A DNA stretch of 64,000 nt. Origin: Portulaca oleracea. Its lineage: Eukaryota; Streptophyta; Magnoliopsida; Caryophyllales; Portulacaceae. Location of the stretch: the NCBI GenBank assembly GCA_029582165.1, contig CM055887.1, positions 15,106,190 to 15,170,189 on the forward strand, given 5' to 3'. Positions 46,128 to 57,890 of this stretch are shown one piece after another. The number at the start of each line of letters is the position of its first letter. Positions within the stretch are counted from its first letter, which is position 1. The translations under genes and the position numbers were made by a program. Under the pieces are notes generated by a model, which did not search any database, was not told the DNA's origin, and saw nothing but the letters and a program-made list of their open reading frames with translations.

Positions 46128-48100
46128 TGCAGTTCATCTAGCATATCTTCAAGCCTTGGGATTGGGTACCTGTACTTAATAGTGATCTTGTTAATAGCTC
46201 TACAGTCAATACACATTCTTTGACTGCCATCCTTTTTAGGCACCAATAAGGCTGGTACTGGACAGGGGCTCAAACTATCCCTTATCATTCCCTTCTCTAG
46301 TAGCTCATCAACCTGTCTTTGGATCTCATTTGTCTCAGCTGGGGTCATTCTGTAAGCAGGTTTGTTTGGCAAGACAAATCGTGGGATAAGATCTATCTTG
46401 TGCTGTATGTCTCTCTTAGGGGGTAGGCCTTGGGAAATTTCTTCAGGAAAGACATGTAGGTACTGGTTTAGGATAGGCTGAAATAGGGGGTGGTCATTTT
46501 GTGGGGGAAGGTCTTCCTCAATGTCAAGCAAGATGATACCACTTTGCTCACTGAATTCATGCTGTTCAGCTGGCAAAAGGACATCAAGAGTTCGCTCAAA
46601 AATAAGGTTTTTGGGTCTTTTTGTGAGCTGGGATGGTGTAAGAGGGGTAAGGGTGATTTTCTTGATGTTTAGGCAATAGGGAATATGTGTTTGCTCTTCC
46701 ATTATGGCTAACAGACCTGTCATACAACCAAGGTCTTCCCAATAATAGGTGACGGGCATCCATGGGAATCACATCACACCAAACTTCATCTTTATAAGCT
46801 GATCCAATTGAGAAATTGACAAGGCATCTAGAAGAAATCTTGAAACCTTTACTTTGGTTCAACCACTGTATGGTATAGGGTGTTGGGTGGGGGTTGGTAG
46901 CCAAATTGATCTTCTTCACCATGGTTTCAGAGGCTGCATTGGTGCAGCTGCCTCCATCAATGATCAAAGAACATATTTTCCCACCAACTGTGCACTTGGT
47001 GTGGAAAATGTTCTCTCTTCGTTCTACTCCTTCATCCACTACTGAACTGCTCAAGATCCTCCTGATCATAAGCATTTCCCCTTCATCAGGACCTGCTTCA
47101 ACCTCCTCACCATCATATACAGGGTCTCCATGGAACTCTTCATACCGGTCTTCTTCCTCCAAGGGCTCAGGATCAAGCAAAAGAGCTGCTTGAAACTCAG
47201 CCAAGGTGACTGCTCTCCTGTTTGGACATTCAGATGTTATGTGTCCAAGTCCTTGACACCTGAAGCATCTTCTTTCTGGGAAGGCTTTGCTGGTAGGGGC
47301 TGGGGTTCTTTGTGCGACATTTTGTGGCTGATTTTGAGGTGGTCTTGGGGCTGGATATCTGGCTTGAGGTGGAGGTGGGGGTGGATAGGCTCTTTATGGG
47401 GGATTGTAGGACTTGTTGTAGGGATTTGGCTTGGCTTGGGTATAAGGCTTGACTGGATACTTGCTGTTGTACTCCTTTACTCTAGCTTTCTTCTGCTGTT
47501 CCACCTTATGAGCCAAAGAGCTTAGCTCATCAAGTGAATCATAAACCTGCAACTCAACAACATTCTTGATACTGTCATTCAAACCTGCAAGGTACCTAAC
47601 ATAAGTTTGCACCTCATTCTTTCAAGTCAAAAACCCTATCCACAGTCTGTAACCAATCTAAGAAAATATTAGGATCTAGCTCCCATGCATACTCAGGTAT
47701 ATCAATCTTGAAATCTAGCTTCTCTATTCTCCTGTCTTCCCTCCTTTCCTCCCTTTCACTCTCACTGTTTTCCTCTGATTCACTAATCCTAGGTGACATC
47801 CTAACATATCTACTCCTTCTATGTGTAGGCCTAGGACCTCGACCTCCTCTTCCTGTCCTACTAAAAGGATTTTCACCTTCTCCTTCTTCCAACTCTTCAT
47901 CAGTCTCCTTATTAAGCTCAGTCCTATGTAATCTCATATAATACTGCAGTTGTTCACTCAAGAACTTCATGTTTTGCTCCATTTCTTCTTTTTCCTTCAA
48001 GGTTTGTTCTAAGACTTCCTGAGGTGTTCTACTTGCTCCGGCCATCTCAAACAATCACAAACAACACACTCCAAGATAGAACACAGCTCTAATACCAAGA
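46128..48100 (-). pseudogene. Chromovirus-like Gag-protease-RT, truncated
   Basis: On the minus strand: Gag starts near 48045 (MAGASRTPQEVLEQTLKEKE, then IDIPEYAWELDPNIFLDWLQ). It continues at 47612 (YVRYLAGLNDSIKNVVELQV), with protease LIIDGGSCTNAAS and ARHLLLGRPWLYDR (about 46960-46720). The reverse transcriptase start follows (NKPAYRMTPAETNEIQRQ, then LLVPKKDGSQRMCIDCRAIN). RT breaks off after DMLDELHG at about 46128, before its catalytic YxDD, so everything downstream is missing. Frames are interrupted several times, and part of Gag is deleted between 47612 and 47614. A primer site, TGGTATTAGAGC, lies at about 48085-48098. Confidence 0.85.
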
Positions 48101-48518
48101 TGATGTATGCAAGGTCACAAAGATCATAGTTTGACCTCACAGTACACCACACAGGAACTCACACACAATGCTGATTATTGAAAACAAAGCTAATTGGAAA
48201 CAATTAGCTGGAATAGATGGCAACCCAACAAGGAAATAAAAGGATAGACTTGTATTCACTTTGACACAGGAACACCACAGAATAAACACAAGGGCAAAGG
48301 ACTTAGTTATCTCAGCAGATACAGGCACACCACCACTGAAGCAAGTAAGCTCTACACATATCACTAGGAATGCCAACTCCTAGATACTGAAGTAGATTCA
48401 ACCCAAATGAGAGTTTGCTGACACTCACAAACGAGAGGCTCAAATAAGACACTCAAAATGCTATTGAAAAGTATCATTGATTAATTTGCAAGTTGCTGGA
48501 TACATCCCTATATATAGT

Positions 48519-50120
48519 TGTAGACACCGGGATTTATACCGGCGGGAACCTGACCTATCAAGATTAGCAAGTCATTGGGCCAAACGCTAAATGAGTTAGT
48601 GGGCCCAAAAGGTCAACAACTTGAGCCCAAGAAGACAAAACGGTCCACCTACATCTAATAAAGCCCAGCTGGATTTTAAACTTCAGAAGACAGCCCACAC
48701 AGAAGTGGACCCAAAGCGCGCCCTGGCCTAGAGGCAATAAAACCCTCCTGGGTTTTATACTCAGCGAGTAGCATCGTTCTACCCTGCCAGGTCAGCAATC
48801 CGTGCCATGCTACAATATAACCCGCCTGGGTTTTAAAAGCTCTGGCGCCAGAATTCCCATGCAATCCCTTGATAAAAGCCACGTGCCTTGACTTTTCCAT
48901 TGACCCCATAAAACCTGCCTAGGGTTTGATTCGAGATGGCATGATCTTTGGGGTATGTTCCCCTCATTTCCCCTCCAAACCTCTCACTCCCTCGCCTATA
49001 AATACCCCCTCCATTTCACCCTCATTTCATCAACTACCACCATCAATCACCCTCACTCTACCCAAATTTCCACTAACTATTCTCACTATCTATCACCACT
49101 ATACTCAAAATCTCTCAAAATTTCATTACCCATACCTTCTCTGATTCTCCCATAATCATTCTTGTCACATCATATCCTTACACCATCCTTCTAAATCATT
49201 AACATACTACCATCCAAGCCACAAGTGAAGGTCAAGTCAAGGGGTCAATTTCCATCTCATCCATCACCTTTAAACAAGGTTCGTTTATCGTTGTTATTAT
49301 CATCATGTAATTTATACTTGAATTCCTTTACTTGTACATATTTTGTAAAGTAAAACCGCATTTATATTGCATGTTGGGAATATAATATCGCAAAATTAAT
49401 TTAACTTCTCTTTGCTCTCTTTCATTTCAAGTTTCAATTTTAGTAGAGTTTGTTTTATAAACAGGCGGATTCGAGAGTTCTTATAATTCTCGAATTCGTA
49501 ACCTTGTCCCCGAAATTAGAAATCGGGTTCGTAGACTGGAGTCACTTTTTACTATTTTTACGGTTTGTCGGTTTTCTTAAATCGGTTGGCGACTCTTTAC
49601 CATTTTTATAAACCCATTTAGTTATTTAAAATATTCGTTTTTGCATAAAAATAATTTAAAAAATCATTTAATTCATATCCATCTCCAATTCAAGGATAGG
49701 CCCGAAAGAAATGGACTAGAAGTTGATAAAACCCAGGCGGGTTTTATCAATTTCAATCCACCTCTCTTTGGGCCGGGGAGGAAAAAGACCCAGCCTAGAA
49801 TTCATTAAAACCCAGGCGGGTTTTAATGGGTTCTGGCGGCCCACTTGTTTCTTCTTGGGCCTGAATTTGGTGTTTGGGTCGGGATTAAATTATTACTAAA
49901 ATATTTTGTGCAATTTCGGATAAATTATATAATAAAAAACGGGTTTGTAAATAAATAAAGTTTCATCACCCCGGAAACGAATTTTGAAAATAAAAATATC
50001 CTTATTTGAGGATTAAGCAACCTTAGTCGGCTCCCGATCACTAAAGTAGCCCATCAGAAACAATTTCCTCGAACGGGAATTTTCCGGGAAGGCAGAAAAA
50101 GCGCAAAGAATGACGCTACA
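48519..50120 (+). repeat. 5' LTR of the Tat-like element
   Basis: A 1.6 kb LTR starting TGTAGACACCGGGATTTATA and ending GACGCTACA. TATAAATA lies at 48997-49004. Near the end it carries about 28 extra bases, between TTTTCCGGG and CTACA, that the 3' LTR lacks. Two strong hairpins lie at 49723-49750 and 49803-49828. Four more AAACCC(G/T)CCTGGGTTT-like palindromes lie between 48660 and 48930. Confidence 0.9.
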
Positions 50121-51572
50121 GATTGGCGTCTCCACTGGGGACTTAAACTTAAAAAGAGGGTAAAACTTGAAAAAATCGAGTTGATTTGAAATTATAAAAG
50201 GGAGAAGTCGATGTATTTCGTAATTTTATTATTCTTTTTAGGCATCCTTTACATACCGGGCCACTAATCAGGTCTTTTGACACGTTAGCACAAAGGCGAC
50301 GGTTTAAGTAATAACTAGGACTTTGTCACCGAGAGCGGGCGACCACTACTTGTGTGATGCACCCTACATCGCCAAGAATTTGGTCTCTCATCTCCCCATG
50401 TTATACTCAAAGGGCTTCCTTGAAGTCGGATGAGCAACACCTCACACTCCTTACCCATAATTTTAAGGGTAAGGTGAACCGAGGCGAGAACGTGCGTTAG
50501 GCCATGCTAACCCAACCATTGTAATCCATGAATATAGAGCCTTGGTTTAGGGTACCCCTTCATGTTCTATGCTATGTGCTATGTGTTCCCCTTCCCTTTT
50601 TCCCTTTTGTAGAGTGGACCTTAGTTTGGAGGCTTTGTTCTAGCCCATATAAAATTCATTGGGTTGAGAAAATGACTGTTTATTAATTAGTATAATTAAC
50701 TCAAAGGCATTATGGTTAGCCCAAGTGGAAGGGCCCATTTATGTTTGAAAGTTGATTATTTTAATTAATGAATATAAATTGACTCACCTTTGATGATATT
50801 ATATGACCCTTTACGATGTTCTCTTAACAATGGTCCAAAAAATTAATTAAAAGTCCAACAAAGTTAATGGTTAACGTTTTAGATTGCATAATAGTCACTA
50901 AGCTTGAGTAAATTAATTTACTGATTTAATTAATAAATCCGTCATATTTATGGCTGGCCCGTTGTTAGGCCCAACCATATTGGATTTATCAATGAAGCCC
51001 ATAAATTAATTATAACTCGTTTATTGTTGACTTTATTCAGTCCTTTACAATATCCATTTCCCTTGAGATAAAAAAATAATAAAAAATATATAAAAAAAAA
51101 AGGTTGTCAGTCTTGTTGAACATTATTCTAGTCCGCATAATAGCCAATATAGCTTGAGTCGTCTGAGTTGTTGGACCAAGTTACGAATTCTCCTTAAAAT
51201 GGTCGGCCTCTGGATTGCGCCCATCCAAATTGAGAAACACTGACTTGTGATTCGCTAGCTATGTTTGACTTTATTCGTCCCTTTATAATGTTCTATTGTT
51301 AGGTCCATATAGAGTTAGGTCATGCACTCCCAAAAAGTGGGTGAGTCCCTTGTGTCAACATATAGGCGCCGAGTCTGTTAGGGTCATATAGGTCTCTTAG
51401 GTCATACATGCATCTGGTAGTAAGTGTCAGAGTAATTACCAAGTCACTAACAAATTTCCATACAGGCACGATAGGAGATCGACTCCGAGCCCGTATCAGA
51501 GATCCACATACCGACCGGTTGGTTGTAAATCCAAGCTGCGGCCCATTTGTCATTCAATCTAGAGCTCGAATT
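50121..51572 (+). other. Primer site and leader of the Tat-like element
   Basis: TGGCGTCTCCACTGGGGAC begins at 50124 and is the primer-binding site. Its counterpart at the left window edge reads TAGCGACTCC, so both depart from a likely shared TGGCGACTCC start. The leader has no coding sequence. A leader frame opens at 51408 and runs into Gag, but the natural Gag start is more likely the ATG at 51573. Confidence 0.65.
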
Positions 51573-52929
51573 ATGGCTAAAGAACGATTCCAAGGGGTCC
51601 CTGTCCAAGGCGCCGAAGCCAACATCTCGAAACAGCTGGAGGATCTTTTCACTAAGATGCAAGGTCTAGTCTTTGCAAATTCTTTCGAACAAGAACAAAA
51701 GATCGAGAATAGGCTCCATGACCAACAACAAGTAATGGATGGCATGTTGGAGGCCATCACAAAGATTAACGAGAAGTTGGGTCTAAGTGCTAAAGGAGAT
51801 GATGATGTGGTGGAAGTCCATGAACCTGAGCCCGAACTTGTCAAGACACCTGTAGAAGATAAGTCAGGGGGCTTAAGATCATTCAAAGGGAAGCCCAAAA
51901 CTACGTCGGAGATTCCCAAACTTATCGAGGACCCAACTGTTAAGGCCTTAGAGCAAAAATTGGAAAGCATCACCAAGATAATGAGCACTGTGCCAGCCTT
52001 TGCTCACAAGTACACAGATGTGCCTTTGCCTATCGACCCTATCATGAAAATCGCTGACAAATTGAGGTGCCTAACATTAAATTCAAGCCACCTGAGAATC
52101 CTACTCACCATATTGAGGAGTTCATGCGATTGGCACCTCTCTACAAGATTGATGTTGACTTGTACTCCACAATCTTCCCATCCACTCTAGATGGAGAAGC
52201 CAAAGTATGGTACCATGCCCTGCCACCTCAAGTCAAGGTTGATTAGAGCGATCTGTTTAAGACCTTTATCAATCACTACAGCCGCATCCAGAAGAAGCAG
52301 GCCACCATAGATGACCTGACTACCATGAAGCAAAGGGAAGACGAGTCTTTCCTGGACTATTTCGAAAGATGGCACACCAAGTTGTCTCACATCAATGAGA
52401 CCATACCTTTGAGCTTGCAACTGACTACATTCAAGCAGGGACTCAAGGGTAGCCTGGCTCGACACTTGGGATACCATGTAATCAAAGACTTCGATTACTT
52501 AAGGAACCTTTGCGTCCAACTTGAAACCATGAATAATGAGAAGGCCGCTGCCCAAGGGCGGAGGAATTCTAGTCCTAATAGAAGGGCCACTGGTTCACCC
52601 AGCCACCCTTCTAAGAACGCTGAGACTAATGTAATTCAGTCAGGAATCCAACCAAAGTATGACCATTACACTCCTCTCGACACCACTTACGTCGATGATT
52701 TGGATCATCTCTTAAAAAAAAAAAACTGATGGAGTTGCCTTTACCAAGACCAGAGCCGGAAACAAAGTACTCAAGCTAGGACGATAATGCATTCTGCAAC
52801 TATCACAGGTGTAAGGGACATGACACCGAGAAGTGCTGGACCTTGAAGAATAAGATTGAGGGTATGATCCGGTCAGGGAAATTGCCTCTGTCAAAAACAG
52901 CACAGAAAGCCTACAGGAGCAGTCAATAA
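51573..52929 (+). pseudogene. Tat-like Gag, broken
   Basis: The start MAKERFQGVPVQGAEANISK leads into a coiled-coil-like segment (MDGMLEAITKINEKLGL) and an acidic spacer. A Gag core follows: PTHHIEEFMRLAPLYKID, then LDGEAKVWYHALPP, SDLFKTFINHYSRIQ and DESFLDYFERWHTKLSH. The C-terminal segment CNYHRCKGHDTEKCW is a CCHC-like zinc motif. The frame is broken by a base loss near 52068, a stop near 52244 and a slip at the A run 52717-52727. The order and zinc segment fit Tat/Ogre Gag. With several breaks this copy cannot make full Gag. Confidence 0.8.
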
Positions 52930-55519
52930 GGCAAGGCAATACTGCATGAAGAGGAGTTTGAAGTTAGCTAGGGTCTGAATTCCTTTGAGCATTCTGTTTC
53001 AGAGTGAGTTAGGGGAGGCATTGAGCCAGTCTTCGATATGCTTGTCTTTTGAATTAAATAAGATGCATCTATTTGATTGTGATTGTTTGAGAATCTCATG
53101 CTTGCATTCTTAACTTGAGTTAAAAAGCTCTTCCACCCATTCATCAGCCTTAATATCCAAGTCTGACACATCCATCGATCATTACTTTCACATACCCTTC
53201 CATTCACCAAGTTTGTCATCCTTCGAATCCAGGGTTTAATTAAGAAAAAAAAAGAGAGAAAAACAAAAAAAAAATAATAAGAGGGAAGTCAGTTTGAATT
53301 CATCAAGCAGGCTGAGCAAAACGTGAGAAGACCAAAACCACCAGTCTCTTGAAAGTGGACATCTCTATGCTCCTAGACTAGCAACTGAAACAAAATGTGC
53401 TTAGGACAGGGGGCTACCATCTCACAACCCACATCAGCATCCATATCACCTTGCTTATAGCCTTCACCTCCATCCCGAATTCCCTTTCACCAAATCATCC
53501 CTCTTTGCATCATTCATCATAGTCACCGTTCAGCCTCCACCAACCCGGTCATTCTCCTCATGACCAATCCATATCTACCCCAACTCTAAAAGGTGTGTTG
53601 TGACTAATAACATCAGAAAGGCGAACATGAGTCTATCCCATGACGAAGAAAGGCAAAAAAAAAAAAAGAGAGAGTAGAAAGCAAAAGAAAGAAAAAAAAA
53701 GAAAAGAAAAAGTTCCTAGTTGGTCCACGAACATGGGTCGACATGAGTGATACGACGCTCATGTCCCTTAAGCACTTTGTTTGCGTATGGAAAAACCTGT
53801 GTTGGGAGAGTAAACCCTGTTTGGGCCGTCCAAATCTCGAAGCATGCCAATAAAAAAAATAGGAACAAGAAAGTGCAAAAAAAAAAGAGACAAAAACAAA
53901 ACAAAAAAAAAGAAAAAAGAAAGAGAGAAAAGCGAAAAAAAGAAGAAAAAAAGGAGAAAATGTGAAAAAGAAAAAAAGAAAAGAAAAAAAATGAGGGTGA
54001 GAAACTGGAGAAGAAGCTAATAGGCACGCACACCGAAAAGTCGTTCATAAACCTTCCAAATTGTTCTCAAGCCTTGCTCCCCAAGCCTTCACATCGTCAT
54101 CACACCTTTAAACCATTGAGCCTTCATAAACTTTCCGGGTTGCGCTCAAGCCTTAAGCCCCAAGCTTTCACCTCGTCATCACACCTTTGCATCCATAATC
54201 ATCCTCAAGCCTTCCTCACTAAGCCCTCCTCGAGGCACCAATCCTTTGAAGCTGCACCTTATGAACTACGATTGGCCTGATTCCACATCGGATACGTAGG
54301 AGAACCTCTTTAAGGCCCGACCGCTACAAGGAGCATCCTTTATCCTCAAAATGTTGGTCTTTGAAAAATAAATAATAAGAGAGGCTAGCTTGAAAACCCG
54401 TCAGGGCAGGTTAGGCAAAAGGAGAATGAGAGAATAAGAGAGGCTAGCCTGAAGACCCGTCATGGCAGGTTAGGCAAAAGGATAGTAAACCCTGGATTTT
54501 GAAGTTCTTTCATGTCCCCACCATCATAATTTCCTAACCTTCTTTCCGTCAGACTTGGATCACCTTCACATAGCCAACCACATCTCTCCTTATGACTCGA
54601 ATCTATCTCTACCATTCCCTCACCTCTTCTCCTATGAGGTGACTTAACCCTTGCTCACCATCAAGCCTTAGCTAAAACATAGTTATCTGTCAATCATGAC
54701 AGGCCCCAGATTCGACCATCGACCCACCATCATCTCACTTTTCACCAAGTGCCTCATAAACCTGTCTGGCCATCATCACACTTACCCTTTCTTTTGCTAA
54801 CCCTTTTCATCCTCCCATACCACCAAGAGCTTTTTGACTCGGTCACTAGTACAAGTGCGAGATTCGACATTTCGAGGTCCGTTCTAAGCACATCTGAGCG
54901 AGGCCCATTCGTCAGGGACAAGAAATCAGCCACATCAATGGCTAACTACAAACAGCATCTGACTCAAGAGAAGAGTTCATTTGAACTAGGGGCTCCCCTA
55001 ACCCTGACATAACCTGCCGTAGGTGGCTCTACCCATCTCTGTAATGATCTGGTGAAGTAAGAGGACAAGACAAGTCATCCAGGACAATACCTTTATCAGC
55101 AGGCCTCGTCATAAGCCTCATCTATCCTGCCCTGTCCTGAAATTGCATGACGAGTTGCTCTTACACTTAGGGAATCATCGTTCGAGTCATAGTATTGGGG
55201 ACTGTCTGCATATTGAATCACATGCATTGTAAAATACCATTCATGTACATTTTCTCCTAGTCATTGCATTGCATCAGGAGGTTATGCATAAAGTCAACAA
55301 TCATGCATAAGTGCAACGTCCATAAGAGTTTAGAGTATAGAAGACCAAGTGCACGCATACTCATCGAGAAAAGAAGGACAATCAAAGGCTCAGACTTGAC
55401 TACTAATCATCAAGAGCAAGATTAGAGAAATCTCTAATCACACTCTAGATGATTTTTATCCATCATCCGAAGCTCATCCTCATGACGATCTTCCAGTCTG
55501 CCAGGGACGCCACTGTCAT

Positions 55520-55865
55520 AATCATCCGCATCGGGAAAATCCGAACTACCTCGGGAAAAGCCGCTGGGCATCATCAGCATCGGGAAAATCTGAACTGCCT
55601 TGGGAAAAGTCGTTGGGCATCATCAACATCGGGTATTCCTCCTCGAGAAAATCCGTTGGACATCATCAACATCAGGAAAATCTGATCAGCCTCAGGAAAA
55701 TCCGTTGGACATCACCAACATCGGGAAAATCCGATCCGCCTCGGGAAAATCCATTGGGCATCACCATCAACATCGCGAAAATTCGATCCGCCTTGGAGAA
55801 ATCCGTTGGGCACCATCAACTACTTCGGGAAGATCCGATCTGCCTCGGGAAAACCTGATGGGCAT
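55520..55865 (+). repeat. Tandem array of about 49 bp units
   Basis: Around seven imperfect units of the form CATCGGGAAAATCCGATC plus CGCCTCGGGAAAATCCGTTG, spaced mostly 49 bp. The GGGAAAATCCG core occurs twice in each unit, so the unit itself is a doubled half-unit. Several reading frames stay open through it. Confidence 0.8.
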
Positions 55866-55989
55866 CATCATCAATCTGCCAGACAGGTAACTCTCTATAT
55901 CTTCAATCATTTATCAAAATGATCTGACATTCTACTTTGGTTTCTGTGTAGGGGACCATCATCGACACCGGGAAAACCGGGACATCATC

Positions 55990-56180
55990 ATCCAGCTGCC
56001 ACATAAAAAGTTGATGTTTGCCGGTCGCCGCTAAAAGGGACCCCCATCATCCAGCCGCCGCTAAAAGGGACCCCCACCATCCAGCCGCCGCATAAAAGGT
56101 TGCTGTCCCCCGGTCGCCGCTAAAAGGGACCACCATAATCCGGATGCCGCATAAAGGTTGCTATCATCTGGTTGCCGCGT
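55990..56180 (+). repeat. Short tandem array of CCGCCGCTAAAAGGGACCCC units
   Basis: About five or six degenerate units of 30-35 bp with a GCCGC(T/A)(A/T)AAAGG core, just upstream of the polypurine tract. Confidence 0.65.
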
Positions 56181-56314
56181 AAAGAAGCGCATACCGCCCG
56201 CAACCGCGATGCAGGACTCAGCTTCCAAGCCATCCAGGCTTTGCAATCCAAAGTCATATCCTCAGACTACTTTGACCTTCGTCCTATTCGGACTCAATCA
56301 AAGTGGGGGCTCTC

Positions 56315-57890
56315 TGTAGACACCAAGATTTGTACCGACGGGAACCCGACTTATCAAGATCAGCAAGTCATTTGGGTCAAACGCTAAATGAGTCAGTGGG
56401 CCCAAAAGGTCAACAACATGAGCCTAAGAAGTCAAAACGGTCCGCCTACATCTAATAAAACTCAGCTGGGTTTTAAACTTCAAAAGATAGCCCACATAGA
56501 AGCGGGCCCAAAGCACACCCCGGCGCAAAGGCAATAAAACCCGCCTGGGTTTTATACTCAGCGAGACGCGTCGTTTTGCCCTGCCAGGTTAGCAATCCGT
56601 GCCATGCTACAATATAACCCGCCTAGGTTTTAAAAGCTCTGGCGCTAAAATTCCCATGCAATCCATTGATAAAAGCCACATGCCTTGACTTTGCCATTGA
56701 CACCATAAAACCCGCCTGGGTTTTGATCCGAGATGGCATGACCTTTGGGGTATGTTCCCCTCATTTTCCCTCCAAACCTCTCACTCCCTCGCCTATAAAT
56801 AACCCCTCCATTCACCCTCAATTCATCAACTACCACCATCAACCACCGTCACTCTACCCAAATTTCCACTAACTATTCTCACCATCTATCACCACTATAC
56901 TCAAAATCTCTTAAAATTCCATTACCCATACCTTCTCTAATTCTCCCATAATCATTCTTGTCACATCATTATCCTTACACCATCCTTCTAAATCATTAAC
57001 ATACTACCATCCAAGCCACAAGTCAAGGTCAAGTCAAGGGGTCAATTTCCATATCATCCATCACCTTTAAACAAGGTTCGTTTATCGTTGTTATTATCAT
57101 CATGTAATTTATACTTGAATTCCTTTACTTGTACATATTTTGTAAAGTAAAACCGCATTTATATTGCATGTTGGGAAATAATATCGCAAAATTAGTTCAA
57201 CTTCTCCCTGTTCTCTTTCATTCAAGTTTCGATTTTAGTAGAGTCTGTTTTATAAACAGGCGGATTCAAGAGTTCTTATAATTCTCGAATTCCTAACCTT
57301 GCCCCCGAATCTAGAAATCAGGTCCGTAGATTGGAGTCACTTTTTACTATTTTTACGGTTTGTCGGTTTTCTTAAATCGGTTGGTGACTCTTTACCATTT
57401 TTTATAAACCCATTTAGTTATTTAAAATATTCGATTTCACATAAAAATAATTTAAAAAATCATTTAATTCATATCCTTCTCCAATTCAAGGCTAGGCCCG
57501 AAAGAAATGGACTAGAAGTTGATAAAACCTAGGCGGGTATTATCAATTTCAATCCACCTCTCTTTGGGCCGGGGAGGAAAAAGATCCAGCCCTGAATTCA
57601 TTAAAACCCAGGCGGGTTTTAGTGGGTTCTGGCGGTCCACTTGTTCCTTCTTGGGCCTAAATTTGGTGTTTGGGTCGAGATTAAATTATTATTAAAATAT
57701 TTTGTGCAATTTCGGATAATTTAAATAATAAAAAATGGGTTTGTAAATAAATAAGTTTGATCACCTCGAAAACGAATTTCGAAAATAAAAATATCCTTAT
57801 TTGAGGATTAAGCAACCTTAGTCGGCTCCCGGTCACTTAAATAGTGCATCCGAAACAATTTCCCCGAACGGGAATTTTCCGGGTCCTACA
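56315..57890 (+). repeat. 3' LTR of the Tat-like element
   Basis: A 1.58 kb LTR from TGTAGACACCAAGATTTGTA to GGGTCCTACA, closely matching 48519-50120, with TATAAATA at 56794-56801. The hairpin equivalent to 49723-49750 is disrupted here (GATAAAACCTAGGCGGGTAT at about 57519), while the second is mostly kept (about 57597-57625). Confidence 0.9.

Larger units (their letters stand above)
52930..56299 (+). other. Non-coding body of the Tat-like element
   Basis: No polymerase motif is seen over 3.4 kb. It contains A- and GA-rich runs (53245-53280, 53655-53710, 53850-53990) and a near-duplicate of AGAGGCTAGC followed by GAA(A/G)ACCCGTCA at about 54381 and 54440. Two short tandem arrays lie at 55520-55865 and 55990-56180. 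The Lys- and Phe-rich frames at 53716-54048 are artefacts of the purine runs. Confidence 0.65.
48519..57890 (+). mobile_element. Complete gag-only Tat/Ogre-like retrotransposon
   Basis: A 9.37 kb plus-strand element: 5' LTR 48519-50120, primer-binding site at 50124, Gag 51573-52929, a 3.4 kb non-coding stretch, polypurine tract AAAGTGGGGGCTCTC (56300-56314) and 3' LTR 56315-57890. Flanks are ATAGT (48514-48518) and ATAGC (57891-57895), a 5 bp duplication with one change. No protease, reverse transcriptase, RNase H or integrase is recognisable, so it is non-autonomous. The partial copy at 1-1927 belongs to the same broad family. Confidence 0.85.

Noticed and set aside
47130..47525. 131-codon plus-strand open frame
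   Set aside because: It is antisense to the chromovirus-like Gag region on the minus strand.
53716..54048. Phe/Ser-rich (minus) and Lys-rich (plus) open frames
   Set aside because: They are products of GA- and A-rich simple sequence in the retroelement body.
55449..55890. Three overlapping repetitive open frames
   Set aside because: Explained by the 49 bp minisatellite, whose unit happens to lack stops in several frames.
55520..56180. CRISPR-like regular repeats
   Set aside because: The units are contiguous minisatellites without unique spacers, inside a plant retrotransposon.
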